64,000 bases of DNA, from the NCBI GenBank assembly GCA_017536555.1, contig JAFXHE010000001.1:101104-165103 (forward strand), written 5' to 3'. Below are positions 35,299 to 44,719 of this stretch, piece by piece (position 1 is the stretch's first letter; each line of letters opens with the position of its first letter). The DNA comes from Alistipes sp. GTDB lineage: Bacteria; Bacteroidota; Bacteroidia; Bacteroidales; Rikenellaceae. The notes beneath the pieces are model-generated. The model saw only the letters and a list, made by a program, of their open reading frames with translations. It was not told the DNA's origin and searched no databases. Both the position numbers and the translations under genes were made by a program.

Positions 35299-35306
35299 CA
35301 AAGATA
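35299..35306 (-). promoter_or_regulatory. -7 box (TATCTTTG) of the YtfJ-like/Omp85-like pair
   Basis: On the minus strand 35306-35299 reads TATCTTTG, 44 bases before the ATG. A TTTG lies upstream at 35332-35329, 22 bp away, somewhat longer than the usual spacing. Confidence 0.6.
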
Positions 35307-35445
35307 GGAAAAATTATTACGACTTAACCAAATTTCATTCCTCACTTTTCTGCCAAACAACCAAAAATCTGACATTCGGAGTGAACAATTAAACGAACTG
35401 CCAAATTTAATCAATAAACAGTTACTGCGAACCGAGAAAAAAGAG

Positions 35446-35453
35446 TATCTTTG
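35446..35453 (+). promoter_or_regulatory. -7 box (TATCTTTG) of the tyrosine phosphatase gene
   Basis: TATCTTTG lies 16 bases before the ATG at 35469, so the leader would be about 10 bases. It is divergent from the minus-strand promoter at 35299-35306. No TTTG lies at -33. Confidence 0.6.
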
Positions 35454-35468
35454 TGGAAAAATAGAGCT

Positions 35469-35942
35469 ATGAAACAACACATTTTGTTTGTATGCCTCGG
35501 AAATATTTGCCGTTCACCAGCAGCCGAGGCGATGTTACGTCTACTTGTTGAGCGCAACAACCTACAACATAGGGTTGAAATTGACTCTGCAGGCACCTAT
35601 GGGGGTCACGCGGGCGATCGCTCTGATCCACGTATGCGCAGTGCCGCTGCCGCACGCGGTATCGAGATGACACACCGTGCAAGACAGGTACGCGAGGAGG
35701 ATTTCAGCCGTTTTGACCGCATCATAGCTATGGACGATAACAACTATGAGGCACTATTCCGCCTTGCCCCAGACCGTGCGGCACAACAGAAGATTTTCCG
35801 CTTCAGAGAGTACTTGCGACACAACCCCGACTGGTCATATATACCCGACCCATACTACGAAGGACACGAGGGATTTGAGCTTGTTCTCGACCTACTTGAG
35901 GATGGATGCCAGACCATTGTTGAGGAGCTTATGGCAGAGTAG
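35469..35942 (+). CDS. Low-molecular-weight protein-tyrosine phosphatase
   Basis: 157 residues, normal for the family. The P-loop CLGNICRS (C9 to R15, CX5R) sits at the N-terminus directly after the first strand. The general-acid motif DPYYEG is near residue 125. The enzyme removes phosphate from tyrosine and in many bacteria controls capsule-export kinases, though no kinase lies nearby. The ATG at 35469 is used because the promoter -7 box lies in the preceding bases. The gene is isolated, between oppositely oriented envelope genes. Confidence 0.92.
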   Translation: MKQHILFVCLGNICRSPAAEAMLRLLVERNNLQHRVEIDSAGTYGGHAGDRSDPRMRSAAAARGIEMTHRARQVREEDFSRFDRIIAMDDNNYEALFRLAPDRAAQQKIFRFREYLRHNPDWSYIPDPYYEGHEGFELVLDLLEDGCQTIVEELMAE

Positions 35943-35996
35943 CAACACATCGTCGAAAAAGACGAAATAATTAAAGCGTAACACATTACAAAAGAG

Positions 35997-36030
35997 ATTG
36001 GGCGTAGCATCCTCGGATGCTGCGCCCAAT
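35997..36030. terminator. Strong hairpin between converging genes
   Basis: ATTGGGCGTAGCATC pairs with GATGCTGCGCCCAAT (35997-36011 and 36016-36030) with one G-T pair and a CTCG-type tetraloop. On the minus strand the stem is followed by CTCTTTTGT, so it serves the Omp85-like gene at 36079 best; it may also end the phosphatase transcript. Confidence 0.8.
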
Positions 36031-36078
36031 GCTATAAAATAATCGGTTTTTACACCATATTTACCCCCTAACGCACGA

Positions 36079-37512
36079 TTAGAAGAGGTATCCTGTGTTG
36101 ATGTAGAACGCACCCTTACCATCCTGCTTACGCAGCTTGCCAACTGGCATACCATACTCCAAGCAGACGATAAAGTTCTGGTTCATAATAAAGCGGAAGC
36201 CTGCACCCACCGAGATATGCGGGCGGTCACTATCCGCACCCATTGCCATATACTCATCATACTCACGCTTTGCCTTCTCATACTCCACCTGCGATGAGAA
36301 GTCTGCTGCAGTACGCTTAAACGACATATCGTAGTTTTTGGTAACCATAGTACCGTCGCTAAAGAGGTTCAGTCCGAATGAGATATTCTGCTTCCACAGC
36401 GTAAACGATACAAAACGCCACCTAATCTCGGCATTATACGATGCCATATCGAGACCCTGCACACGGTTACGCATAATACCACGTATTGTACGGTAGCCAC
36501 CCATACCATCGCGGTCATAGGTCTGACCCATAGTTGTTATATAGGGCAGAACATAGTATGGCGCGCTACTGCCAAATGTACCCTCATAGTTAAGGCGATA
36601 GGCAAATGTTAGGATATCCTTCTTAACGATGGGCACATAGTGGCGGAAGGTCACAGAGTAGCGGTAGTAGGGGTTGGTCGTACCCAACCACTTGGGAGCA
36701 AGCGTCACGTGTGCCTCTGCCCAAATACCGCGTGAGGGTGCGCCCTCCTTATCACGTGAATCATAGAGCAAACCGAGGCGCACAGCACTATTCAAGCCAC
36801 CGTCAGCCTCCTTATCGGGGATAATACCCCACGTGCGATACTGCTCGTAGATGGTAGGCTCGGTGTCGGGGAACATCTTATGCTCATCCTTATTCTTGTT
36901 TATCTTTGCGCGGTTAATAGCACCCTGCTTGAAGTAGCTCAAGTGGTAACCAGCCTCCCAGAAGAACTTGTTTTTAAGGATATTACCCGTAAAGTCGGTC
37001 TTGAAGAGGATAGCAAGACGATCAGTGCGGTACTTCGGCGTATAGATGTAGTTATCCATATTGCTCTTATCCTTACCCAAAGCCACCATCTCGTGGTCAT
37101 AGTATGACATATAGCCATTGAAGCCATAGAAGTCGAGGGCCTTGTCGTTTGTGGCGGTAAATGTTGCCGAGAGACGCACACCTGGAATCAAGAACTTATT
37201 GTCATACGACACAACATACAGCTGCGAGCCCTTGGTAAAGAAGGATGCCTCGAAGTACCACTGCTGGCGCGTGTTAGGATATGTTGAGCCATCACCAAAG
37301 TCATAAATATTGAGCAGTGCTCCCAACTGAAAGCCCTTATCAGCGTCAAAGGCCACCGCAGGCAGAGGTCCAAAGTTATATCCAGTCTTTACAATCTCCC
37401 TCTTCTTTTCAGGCGCAGGGCTACCAGCAGCACCCTCATCAGCAGTCTGTGCATAGAGCGACGACGACAATGTAAGGGTAAGTAGTAGCGCAATTACAGA
37501 TTTCAATCTCAT
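36079..37512 (-). CDS. Omp85/BamA-type outer-membrane barrel without POTRA domains
   Basis: 477 residues. A signal peptide (about 1-21, ending SSLYA) is followed by a charged linker and a long series of amphipathic beta strands. GGYRTIRGIMRNRVQG carries the RG pair of the Omp85 L6 loop, and the C-terminal strand ends NTGYLF, a normal outer-membrane signature. No POTRA repeats are present. It begins 12 bases after the PlsC-type gene, so it is probably translated from the BASS-PlsC transcript. A role in lipid or protein handling at the outer membrane is an inference from that context. Confidence 0.75.
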   Translation of the reverse strand: MRLKSVIALLLTLTLSSSLYAQTADEGAAGSPAPEKKREIVKTGYNFGPLPAVAFDADKGFQLGALLNIYDFGDGSTYPNTRQQWYFEASFFTKGSQLYVVSYDNKFLIPGVRLSATFTATNDKALDFYGFNGYMSYYDHEMVALGKDKSNMDNYIYTPKYRTDRLAILFKTDFTGNILKNKFFWEAGYHLSYFKQGAINRAKINKNKDEHKMFPDTEPTIYEQYRTWGIIPDKEADGGLNSAVRLGLLYDSRDKEGAPSRGIWAEAHVTLAPKWLGTTNPYYRYSVTFRHYVPIVKKDILTFAYRLNYEGTFGSSAPYYVLPYITTMGQTYDRDGMGGYRTIRGIMRNRVQGLDMASYNAEIRWRFVSFTLWKQNISFGLNLFSDGTMVTKNYDMSFKRTAADFSSQVEYEKAKREYDEYMAMGADSDRPHISVGAGFRFIMNQNFIVCLEYGMPVGKLRKQDGKGAFYINTGYLF

Positions 37513-37524
37513 AGTTTGGGTTGT

Positions 37525-38865
37525 TTAATATTTTTTACGTGGAAAAATCTCTTGTCTAATCTGCTCGTAGGTGTGGCGCAACTCGGGATACATCAATAAT
37601 CGGATGTCCGATACCAACACTCGTATAAGACGATATGTCTCGTGGGCGATGATAGGTGCTGGCAGCAGAGCTACAACAACAAGCAATGCCCACTGCCACG
37701 GCAAGCAGACAAAGGCTACAATAGCATAGATAATCATCAGCACAGGCCACATAACGAGGTTCACGAGGTAACGCACCGAGTTACGGAAGGCGTAGTCCTT
37801 GAGCTTGGTAAAGAGCAGGTGGCACACACAATTAATTGGTAGCGTGAGTAGCGACACAGGTAACACATAGGGCAGTGCTACCAACAAGAATAGCCCCTTC
37901 AGGATACGTGACAGTACGGGGTACTTGACCGATACAGACGACAAGCTGATACGCTTCGAGTGGCGCATCTCGTGAGCCGCATTGCCGAGTTTAATAAGTC
38001 TATTAAAACGCTCCGTATCCCTCTCTTGTAACTCCGACAGATACTTGACAGTATGTGCATTTGCCGCAAAATGGGCATCGAGACCACGCAGCTTAACACC
38101 AGACTGCGTATCGTTTATATGCTTTACGCGCTGCTTAACTACCGTAGCACATATCTCATACGTTGCGTTATAGTTCTCGTCGTCGGGAATGTAGAATATC
38201 GTCTGCTTCATACGTCCAGAGAGTAGATCACGCATAGCATTTATCTGCTCGCCAGAGTTATGTTCACTGTGCTCTGCCACAAATTTGCCGACGTTGATTG
38301 GCTCGCCCACCTCAACACGCACAGTTGAGCGAAAACGAAAGAAGTTGCCATATCGCAGACCCACAGGCACGATATATAGCGGCATATCTGGCATTAGCTC
38401 CTGCGCCGAGAGTGCGATACGGAAGATACCCTTGGAGAGTGGCAACGACGAGTATTTTGTCTGGTGCGTACCCTCGGGAAAGATACAGAAAGGGACTCTG
38501 TCGCGTAGTACGCAGGCAGCCCTCTCAATGGTCTCATTATTCTTTTTCACCTCTTCATAGCCGTCACGCATACGCATAATGGGCATAATCTTGAGGAAGG
38601 TGAGAATACGCGCAAATGTAGGATTTTTGAAGATATCGGCACGCGCCACAAAGACCTTCGCCTTGGCATCCATTGCCAATATCACCAAAGCATCCATAAG
38701 GGCATTGGTATGGTTTGGCGCATAGATAACAGCTCCATCTGTGGGCACACGCTCCCTGCCTACATAGCGAATCGTGCGATACGACAACTTCAACGCGAAG
38801 TCTACATAATGCCTCAAAAAGCTATATAGCGGATCGTAGTCCTGTATCTTCTTATCGCGCGACAT
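37525..38865 (-). CDS. PlsC-type 1-acyl-glycerol-3-phosphate acyltransferase-like protein
   Basis: 446 residues. The N-terminal half carries the acyltransferase motifs NHTNALMD (H52, D58) and FPEGTHQTKYS. The C-terminal half has two or three hydrophobic helices (about 345-405), and about 200 residues between have no recognised domain. The family acylates lysophospholipids or related acceptors. The protein is much longer than E. coli PlsC (about 245 residues), so the acceptor may differ. The ATG at 38865 is chosen because the upstream in-frame extension overlaps the BASS gene. It starts 5 bases after that gene. Confidence 0.8.
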   Translation of the reverse strand: MSRDKKIQDYDPLYSFLRHYVDFALKLSYRTIRYVGRERVPTDGAVIYAPNHTNALMDALVILAMDAKAKVFVARADIFKNPTFARILTFLKIMPIMRMRDGYEEVKKNNETIERAACVLRDRVPFCIFPEGTHQTKYSSLPLSKGIFRIALSAQELMPDMPLYIVPVGLRYGNFFRFRSTVRVEVGEPINVGKFVAEHSEHNSGEQINAMRDLLSGRMKQTIFYIPDDENYNATYEICATVVKQRVKHINDTQSGVKLRGLDAHFAANAHTVKYLSELQERDTERFNRLIKLGNAAHEMRHSKRISLSSVSVKYPVLSRILKGLFLLVALPYVLPVSLLTLPINCVCHLLFTKLKDYAFRNSVRYLVNLVMWPVLMIIYAIVAFVCLPWQWALLVVVALLPAPIIAHETYRLIRVLVSDIRLLMYPELRHTYEQIRQEIFPRKKY

Positions 38866-38870
38866 AGCTC

Positions 38871-39836
38871 CTACTCGATAGCCTTTCGGCGAAAATATGA
38901 TGCAATTATAAGACCAGCGATGATATGCCATACACCCCACAAGGCTGTGATAATGACCATACCACCATTATTGCTCCAAGTCTCAAGCGGGAAGATTGCA
39001 GTATTGAAGAGCAACACCAAGCCAAGACCCGAGTTCTGAATACCCACCTCAATAGTTAGTGAGCGTCGATCTGCCATAGGCACCCTCATAAGTTTACCAC
39101 CAAAGTAACCCGTAGAGAGCGCACATAGGTTGTGTACAATAACAATAACAAAGGCACAAGCGATACAAGTAAAGATGCTCCACTCTCGCTCAAACGACGA
39201 CACGACCTGCCAGAATGAGGCTGCCACCATACAGATAAAGAGGAGTATTGATAGCACCTGTGCTGGCTTGGTGATATGCTTTGTTGCATTGGGGAAGTAG
39301 CGCGCAAAGAGGATACCCAATACAATGGGCACACCCAGCAAGAGGAGTATCTGCTCAAGCATAGGCATAAATGGAATCACCAACATCGGGATATCGCTCT
39401 TAATGGCGATGATGCTGCTATAAAGCGTGCCCCACACATAGAAGTTAATAGGCGTGATAATGGGTGCAAAGGCCGTTGTGATAGCAGTCATCGACACCGA
39501 CAGCTCGATATTACCCTTTGCAAGCGACGAGATAAAGTTTGAGATATTACCACCTGGGCACGACGCAACGAGAATCATACCGAGGGCAACCATAGGTGTA
39601 ATAAATGGGCTCAAGGCAATAGCGACACAGAAGGTCACAGCAGGCAAGCCTATCCACTGCAATACAATACCCGTAACCACAGATTTTGGATACTTAAACA
39701 CCTCTTTGAATGTCTCGAGCTTGATGCCGAGAGCCACTCCAAACATCACAAATGCCAAAATGATGTTTACCACCATCATTCCACCACTGCCAAAGTTAAT
39801 AGACAGGCTATTTAGTGCCTCTAACTGTTCCTTCAT
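38871..39836 (-). CDS. Bile acid:sodium symporter (BASS) family transporter
   Basis: 321 residues with about ten hydrophobic helices. Residues MFGVALGIKLETF and ASCPGGNISNFISSLAKGNIELS match the conserved core of the BASS/SBF family, in which discontinuous helices cross at the Na+ sites. Substrates in the family include bile acids and other organic anions; this one is unassigned. It is the first gene of a three-gene reverse-strand run with the PlsC-type and Omp85-like genes. Confidence 0.85.
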   Translation of the reverse strand: MKEQLEALNSLSINFGSGGMMVVNIILAFVMFGVALGIKLETFKEVFKYPKSVVTGIVLQWIGLPAVTFCVAIALSPFITPMVALGMILVASCPGGNISNFISSLAKGNIELSVSMTAITTAFAPIITPINFYVWGTLYSSIIAIKSDIPMLVIPFMPMLEQILLLLGVPIVLGILFARYFPNATKHITKPAQVLSILLFICMVAASFWQVVSSFEREWSIFTCIACAFVIVIVHNLCALSTGYFGGKLMRVPMADRRSLTIEVGIQNSGLGLVLLFNTAIFPLETWSNNGGMVIITALWGVWHIIAGLIIASYFRRKAIE

Positions 39837-39979
39837 AAATACACAAAACAGTGCCTCCCACTTGGGGATAGCAGTTTAAAATTAGTAGCCGATTATACAA
39901 AGCAATAAACGAATATCACCAGAGTTGACAGTACGCCAATTGCAGTGATTGCACAGCAACCACACTATATATCGTGCTA

Positions 39980-39987
39980 CAAATTTA
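39980..39987 (-). promoter_or_regulatory. -7 box (TAAATTTG) of the BASS-PlsC-Omp85 operon
   Basis: On the minus strand 39987-39980 reads TAAATTTG, leaving a leader of about 140 bases before the ATG at 39836. No TTTG lies at -33. The AT-rich spacer 39837-40364 contains only this box and the divergent promoter at 40199-40230; no small gene is convincing there. Confidence 0.5.
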
Positions 39988-40198
39988 TATTTAATATTTC
40001 GTTTTTGCCACTATTTTGGACATTTAGACGGATAATTACATATTTATACTTACTGATTTTTCACTAAATTCAGGTCTTACAACCAAGATTACTTTAATTT
40101 TTACCTAATATAACCAACTATAAATATCCACAAATAGAGAGCGAATTACCTTAAATGCTATGCATATTAGACAACGCTTATAAAAATTTATGTGCATA

Positions 40199-40230
40199 TT
40201 TGCATATATGCAGTATTTTTCATAAATTTG
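40199..40230 (+). promoter_or_regulatory. Promoter of the second lipoprotein operon, with a palindrome over the -33 box
   Basis: TTTG (40199-40202) and TAAATTTG (40223-40230) are separated by 20 bp. A perfect 12-bp palindrome TGCATATATGCA covers 40201-40212, overlapping the -33 box. The predicted leader to the ATG at 40365 is about 128 bases. Confidence 0.65.
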
Positions 40231-40364
40231 CATAACCATACAAAGTATTGCGTGTAGCGATGTAATGCAGTGATACATTTAGAGTTATTTTCAAATATCT
40301 CTCTTTGTTTCTTGTGCATCTGCGCCATACATTTAGTTACGGACAAAACTAAAAAACATATTTT

Positions 40365-41513
40365 ATGCATTCATTTTTTGCGCGCGCAAGCATCACGCTT
40401 GCGCTGTTGGCTACTTGTGTACTTGCTGGATGCTCCAATGAAGAGGTTGAGATTCTTCGTGGCGTACAGCTATCTACCAATGGCGTAGCCGTGTGTGCCG
40501 AGGGCGGCACAAAAGAGATAACCGTGACAGCCTATCCCGAGGATGAGGCGTGGCAGGTAGTCGTAGATAACGAGGAGGAGTGGTTTGATATTTCAACACA
40601 TCCAAACACCATTACCGTTACCGTGAAACGTAACGACAACACCGAGCCTCGCAGAGCATCATTTAGCGTAGTGAGTCCAGAGGGTCACTTCGAGCCCTAT
40701 GCGCTAACAATCACACAGGAGGCTGCAGGCGTTGCTACACTTACCACCAATGCTCCCGAACTATTTGAGGTTGACTCCGAGGCCTCAAGCTACACATTTG
40801 TCGTTGAGTCCAACACCGCGTGGGAGACATCATCAACTGCCGAGTGGGCAAGCGTCACGAGTGACAATGACGCTATGCGAATGACAATAGCCGTTGAGCA
40901 AAATGCGACTGACGATGTGCGCGAGGCAGAGATCATCGTAACGACAACTGCCACATATCAGCCGCTTGAGTGCCGAATGACACTACGTCAAGCACCACGC
41001 AGCAACAACGCCTACTATAAGTTGGTGGGTAGCTGGGAGATTACTGCCCCCAAGTGGTTCTACTCGCCTAACGGCTCACTCAACAGCCTCGACTATGCGC
41101 CAAACCCCTCGGACTACTACCTAATCTTCAACATCGAGGAGGGCGTCTATGGCGAGAGCCTTATTATGAGTGACTTCCTATACCCTGGCACACAGCTCGA
41201 AGTACGCTACGACAGCACCACAGGAGGCTTCACAATACCTTTCGGCTGGACTGTGCTGTCGTATGACGTATTCTTGTATGTAACACTCGTAAGCTCGACA
41301 TCATTCTCGTATGCAGCAGTAGAGGTCGACGTAGAACCTAACAGCGACGTTACAGTCTTGACACCCGATATGCCACAGGTTGATGGATACAACTACGTAG
41401 GCTTCGGACTATGGACATACGACGAAAATGGCAATAAGGAGGCTCTCGGCTCAAACTATATGCCCACAATGTTCCCTATGGGCGATATTGAGTTTAGAAA
41501 ACGCGACGAGTAA
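40365..41513 (+). CDS. Surface lipoprotein with two BACON-like domains
   Basis: 382 residues. The lipobox is at Cys23 (VLAGC). Two BACON-like sandwiches follow: about 30-125 (VCAEGGTKEITVTAYPED to LTITQEAAG) and about 130-215 (SSYTFVVESNTAWETSS to MTLRQAPR). The C-terminal third begins KLVGSWEITAPKWFY and is a beta-rich domain similar in outline to that of the last gene of this operon (LGEWNIEG). No enzymatic motif is seen. As the first gene of the operon it may be a small accessory to the larger surface proteins. Glycan or mucin binding is inferred from BACON only. Confidence 0.75.
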   Translation: MHSFFARASITLALLATCVLAGCSNEEVEILRGVQLSTNGVAVCAEGGTKEITVTAYPEDEAWQVVVDNEEEWFDISTHPNTITVTVKRNDNTEPRRASFSVVSPEGHFEPYALTITQEAAGVATLTTNAPELFEVDSEASSYTFVVESNTAWETSSTAEWASVTSDNDAMRMTIAVEQNATDDVREAEIIVTTTATYQPLECRMTLRQAPRSNNAYYKLVGSWEITAPKWFYSPNGSLNSLDYAPNPSDYYLIFNIEEGVYGESLIMSDFLYPGTQLEVRYDSTTGGFTIPFGWTVLSYDVFLYVTLVSSTSFSYAAVEVDVEPNSDVTVLTPDMPQVDGYNYVGFGLWTYDENGNKEALGSNYMPTMFPMGDIEFRKRDE

Positions 41514-41539
41514 TTCACACAGATAGTAACTTACACGAT

Positions 41540-44500
41540 ATGAGACTATTTAACATACGATATATTGCTATAATTGCGACAGCGGTAATGGTTGCGCTGT
41601 CGTGTAGCGACACAACAGAACAGATTGACACGCCTCCAACATCCGAGGGTCGTATAACACTCGACATCTCATCGCCAAGCCAACTCTTCAGCGAGGAGAC
41701 AACAACTGGCGAGAGCTCGGTGCATTTCAAGACTATGGGTGGTGACATAACGATAGATGTAGTCACAAATGCCAAGGCGTGGAGCTTCAATTGCAATGAT
41801 GCAGAGTGGCTGTCACTCTCTTCTGATGAATACTTCCTATATATAGAGGCTGCGCCCAACCTCACAGATGAGCGACGCAACGCAGTGGTAACCATCACAG
41901 CAGGCGAGAATGAAAAGGCTGTCCAGAGAGTGTTACACATCACGCAGAACCATAGCGGCAATGCCGAGATAGCGTTAGCCGTGAGCAAGCACAACTTCAA
42001 GGCACATACCGACCTGACACACCTCGTTAAGGTGACTACCAACGTCGAGGAGTGGAGTTTCGACACAACGTGTAGCTGGCTCTTTGTGGAGCGCACAGAC
42101 GAGGGTCTAATGCTTCGTGCCGATAGCAATGCTACGCACTTGCAGCGTAGCGCGACGATAGAGGTTACGGCAGGTGTGGGCGATGACAAGGATATTGCCA
42201 CACTCAACGTATCACAGGATGGCACCGCCTATATCGAGTTGAGCAGCCACAATGTAGCAACCGATGATGATGGTGGCACTCGCAGCGTAGCCGTTGTGGG
42301 TAATCCCGAGTTAGAGTGGCACGTGGAGAACGCCTCGGCAGAGTGGTTTACGGCAACCAAGGATGCAAACAACGTGGTCATCAGCGTAAACTCTAATGTA
42401 GGTGGCAACCAGCGCGTAGGAAGTGTCGATGTGGTCATTGGCGACGAAGATAACTCGGCACGCGCCACAATCAACATACGTCAGATAGGGCCCGACACCG
42501 AGGAGCTAATATATGAGATAGAGATAACCGTGCCCAACACCCTTATTACCGCAGCTCCCGTAATCACAGTAGGTGGCGGCGGTCATATAGTGGTGGACTG
42601 GGGCGACGGCACAGACAAGGAGGAGTTTTCGAATGTACGTGGCAAGCACACCTACACCAAAACAGGTCTATACACCATAACCATCACAGGCGAGGCTAAA
42701 TCACTTAAGTTTGGTCGTGATAATGAGTTTAGCGAGGAGCTGCGCAACGTTATATCGTGGGGTAAGCTCGGTTATACATCAGCTGCAGATATGTGTCTTG
42801 GCTGTTCACGATTAGAGTATATCCCCAACGACGTGGCTGGCTCGTTTGCAGCTATCAAGAGCTTCAATGGTGCATTTTCTTGCTGTGCATCGCTCAAGGA
42901 GATACCTGCAGGTCTATTCCGCTATGCTACTGAAGCCAAGCGTTTTGAGGACTGCTTCTCGCACTCGGCATCTATTAGCGAGATTCCTGCCACCCTTTTT
43001 GAGAATTGCAGCTTGGCTGAAGACTTCTCATACGCCTTCTATGCCACAGGTACGGGCGTGGTGACAACGAGCAATACCCTATCTAACTTCGATACTGTTC
43101 GTGAGCAGGTGAAGGCGGGCATTCTCAAGAGTATCCCCGAAGAGCTCTTTGCAAACTGCGCTAATGCCAAGCAGTATGACTATGTGTTTGGAGCCACAGC
43201 GATAGAGACAATACCCGAGACACTGTTTAAGTCGGCTGCCAATGCCACAACATTTATGGGCGCGTTCTCTGCCTGCGTAAACCTAAAGAGCATACCCACA
43301 GGGCTTTTAGCAAATGCTACGTCGGCACTCGACATTAAGTATATGTTTGCTGGCTGTGAGTCACTCACAGAGATTCAGTCGGGTATATTCACAAATAACT
43401 CTACGGTGACCAACCTTGAGTACATCTTCTATAAGACAGGTGTAACGAGCCTACAAAGTGGTATATTTGAGGGTCTCACCTCTGTCAAGACCATAGGCGC
43501 GGTATTTCAGGATTGCAAACAGCTCACCACCGTCGAGGAGGGTCTGTTTGATGGTCTAACGTCTGCCAAGTCATTCCGTTACTGCTTCGCTGACTGCACA
43601 GCACTTCGCAGCATCCCCGAGGGTCTACTTCGTGGTATGAGCTCGGCATACGAGTTTACATATATGTTCCACAACACGGCTCTCGAGTCTGTTCCCGCAG
43701 GGCTCTTTGCCGAGGCAAGAGACTACTCATCAGCAGACTTTACATATATGTTCTCGGAGTGCGCAAACCTTAAGACGGTGCCAGCAGGTCTCTTTGACCG
43801 CTTCACAAAGGTCACATCGCCAGGATATAAGAACCTCTTTGACAGTTCAGGTATCGAGACTATCCCCGCAGGACTCTTTGCCAACAGCACCTCCGTATCA
43901 TCGGGCTTTGAGAGCGTATTTGAGAATTGCCCAAAGCTCCAGACCATCGAGGGCTCCATCTTCCCCACTACAACAAGCGTAAGCTCTATCGCCTATGCCT
44001 TTTGTAACTGCCCTATGTTGGAGAGTATACCCGAGGATCTATTTGCGCCATTTGGTGATGCCAAGCTGAAGTTTACCGCTACATTTGCTGCTTGCAGCTC
44101 GCTTAAGACTATCCCCGAGAAGCTCTTTGCAAACAACCCAAAGGTCAAGCAGTTCTCAGAGACCTTTGCCGACTGTACGTCACTTGAGAGCATTCCCGAA
44201 AAACTCTTGGCAGCCTGCACCGAGATAACAACGGTTAAGGGTATGTTCCACGGCTGTACATCACTCGCGACCATTCCCGCCGACCTCTTTAGTACGTGTG
44301 TGGCGATAACAAGCTTTGAGACAACATTTGCCGAGTGCTCATCGCTGAAGAGCATCCCCGAGGAGCTGTTCCGCGCAATTGGCACAAAGACATCGAGCAT
44401 AACATTCTCGGAGTGCTTTGCAGAGTGCACATCACTTGAAAACATACCAGCGTCACTGTTTGATACTGTGCGCCGCATAAACTACATTGATAGTTGCTTT

Positions 44501-44704
44501 ACAGGATGTGTGTCGCTCACAGGCGAGTCGCCATATACGCTTATCACAGCCGAGGATGGCACCGAGAGAAAGGTACACCTCTACGAGCGCGAGCGTGGCG
44601 ACGATTTCCCCAATGCACCCGTATCAAAATCGGCACACGCAGAGTGTTTTGCAGGCTGCACAGGGCTTACAGACTATGAAGATATGCCAGATACGTGGCG
44701 ATAA
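41540..44704 (+). CDS. Large BACON-PKD-like-leucine-rich-repeat surface lipoprotein
   Basis: 1054 residues. The lipobox is at Cys22 (VALSC). About three BACON-like domains (about 30-320) are followed by a PKD-like domain with VVDWGDGTDKEEF (near 350). From about residue 425 to 1000 there are roughly twenty imperfect repeats of about 22-28 residues, with a core L-x-x-I-P-x-x-L-F then a Cys-Ser or Asn-Cys turn, as in BspA/DUF285-type leucine-rich repeats. Cysteines recur at matching repeat positions. Such repeats usually form a curved binding surface; the ligand is unknown. Confidence 0.8.
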   Translation: MRLFNIRYIAIIATAVMVALSCSDTTEQIDTPPTSEGRITLDISSPSQLFSEETTTGESSVHFKTMGGDITIDVVTNAKAWSFNCNDAEWLSLSSDEYFLYIEAAPNLTDERRNAVVTITAGENEKAVQRVLHITQNHSGNAEIALAVSKHNFKAHTDLTHLVKVTTNVEEWSFDTTCSWLFVERTDEGLMLRADSNATHLQRSATIEVTAGVGDDKDIATLNVSQDGTAYIELSSHNVATDDDGGTRSVAVVGNPELEWHVENASAEWFTATKDANNVVISVNSNVGGNQRVGSVDVVIGDEDNSARATINIRQIGPDTEELIYEIEITVPNTLITAAPVITVGGGGHIVVDWGDGTDKEEFSNVRGKHTYTKTGLYTITITGEAKSLKFGRDNEFSEELRNVISWGKLGYTSAADMCLGCSRLEYIPNDVAGSFAAIKSFNGAFSCCASLKEIPAGLFRYATEAKRFEDCFSHSASISEIPATLFENCSLAEDFSYAFYATGTGVVTTSNTLSNFDTVREQVKAGILKSIPEELFANCANAKQYDYVFGATAIETIPETLFKSAANATTFMGAFSACVNLKSIPTGLLANATSALDIKYMFAGCESLTEIQSGIFTNNSTVTNLEYIFYKTGVTSLQSGIFEGLTSVKTIGAVFQDCKQLTTVEEGLFDGLTSAKSFRYCFADCTALRSIPEGLLRGMSSAYEFTYMFHNTALESVPAGLFAEARDYSSADFTYMFSECANLKTVPAGLFDRFTKVTSPGYKNLFDSSGIETIPAGLFANSTSVSSGFESVFENCPKLQTIEGSIFPTTTSVSSIAYAFCNCPMLESIPEDLFAPFGDAKLKFTATFAACSSLKTIPEKLFANNPKVKQFSETFADCTSLESIPEKLLAACTEITTVKGMFHGCTSLATIPADLFSTCVAITSFETTFAECSSLKSIPEELFRAIGTKTSSITFSECFAECTSLENIPASLFDTVRRINYIDSCFTGCVSLTGESPYTLITAEDGTERKVHLYERERGDDFPNAPVSKSAHAECFAGCTGLTDYEDMPDTWR

Positions 44705-44719
44705 AACTTAAATAATGCT

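Noticed and set aside
34734-35480. A 248-residue version of the YtfJ-like protein
   Set aside because: The first 75 residues run through the divergent promoter region and are not protein-like; the ATG at 35255 begins a signal peptide.
40188-40370. A 60-codon minus-strand frame in the AT-rich spacer
   Set aside because: It crosses the operon promoter and palindrome and its product has no recognisable features.
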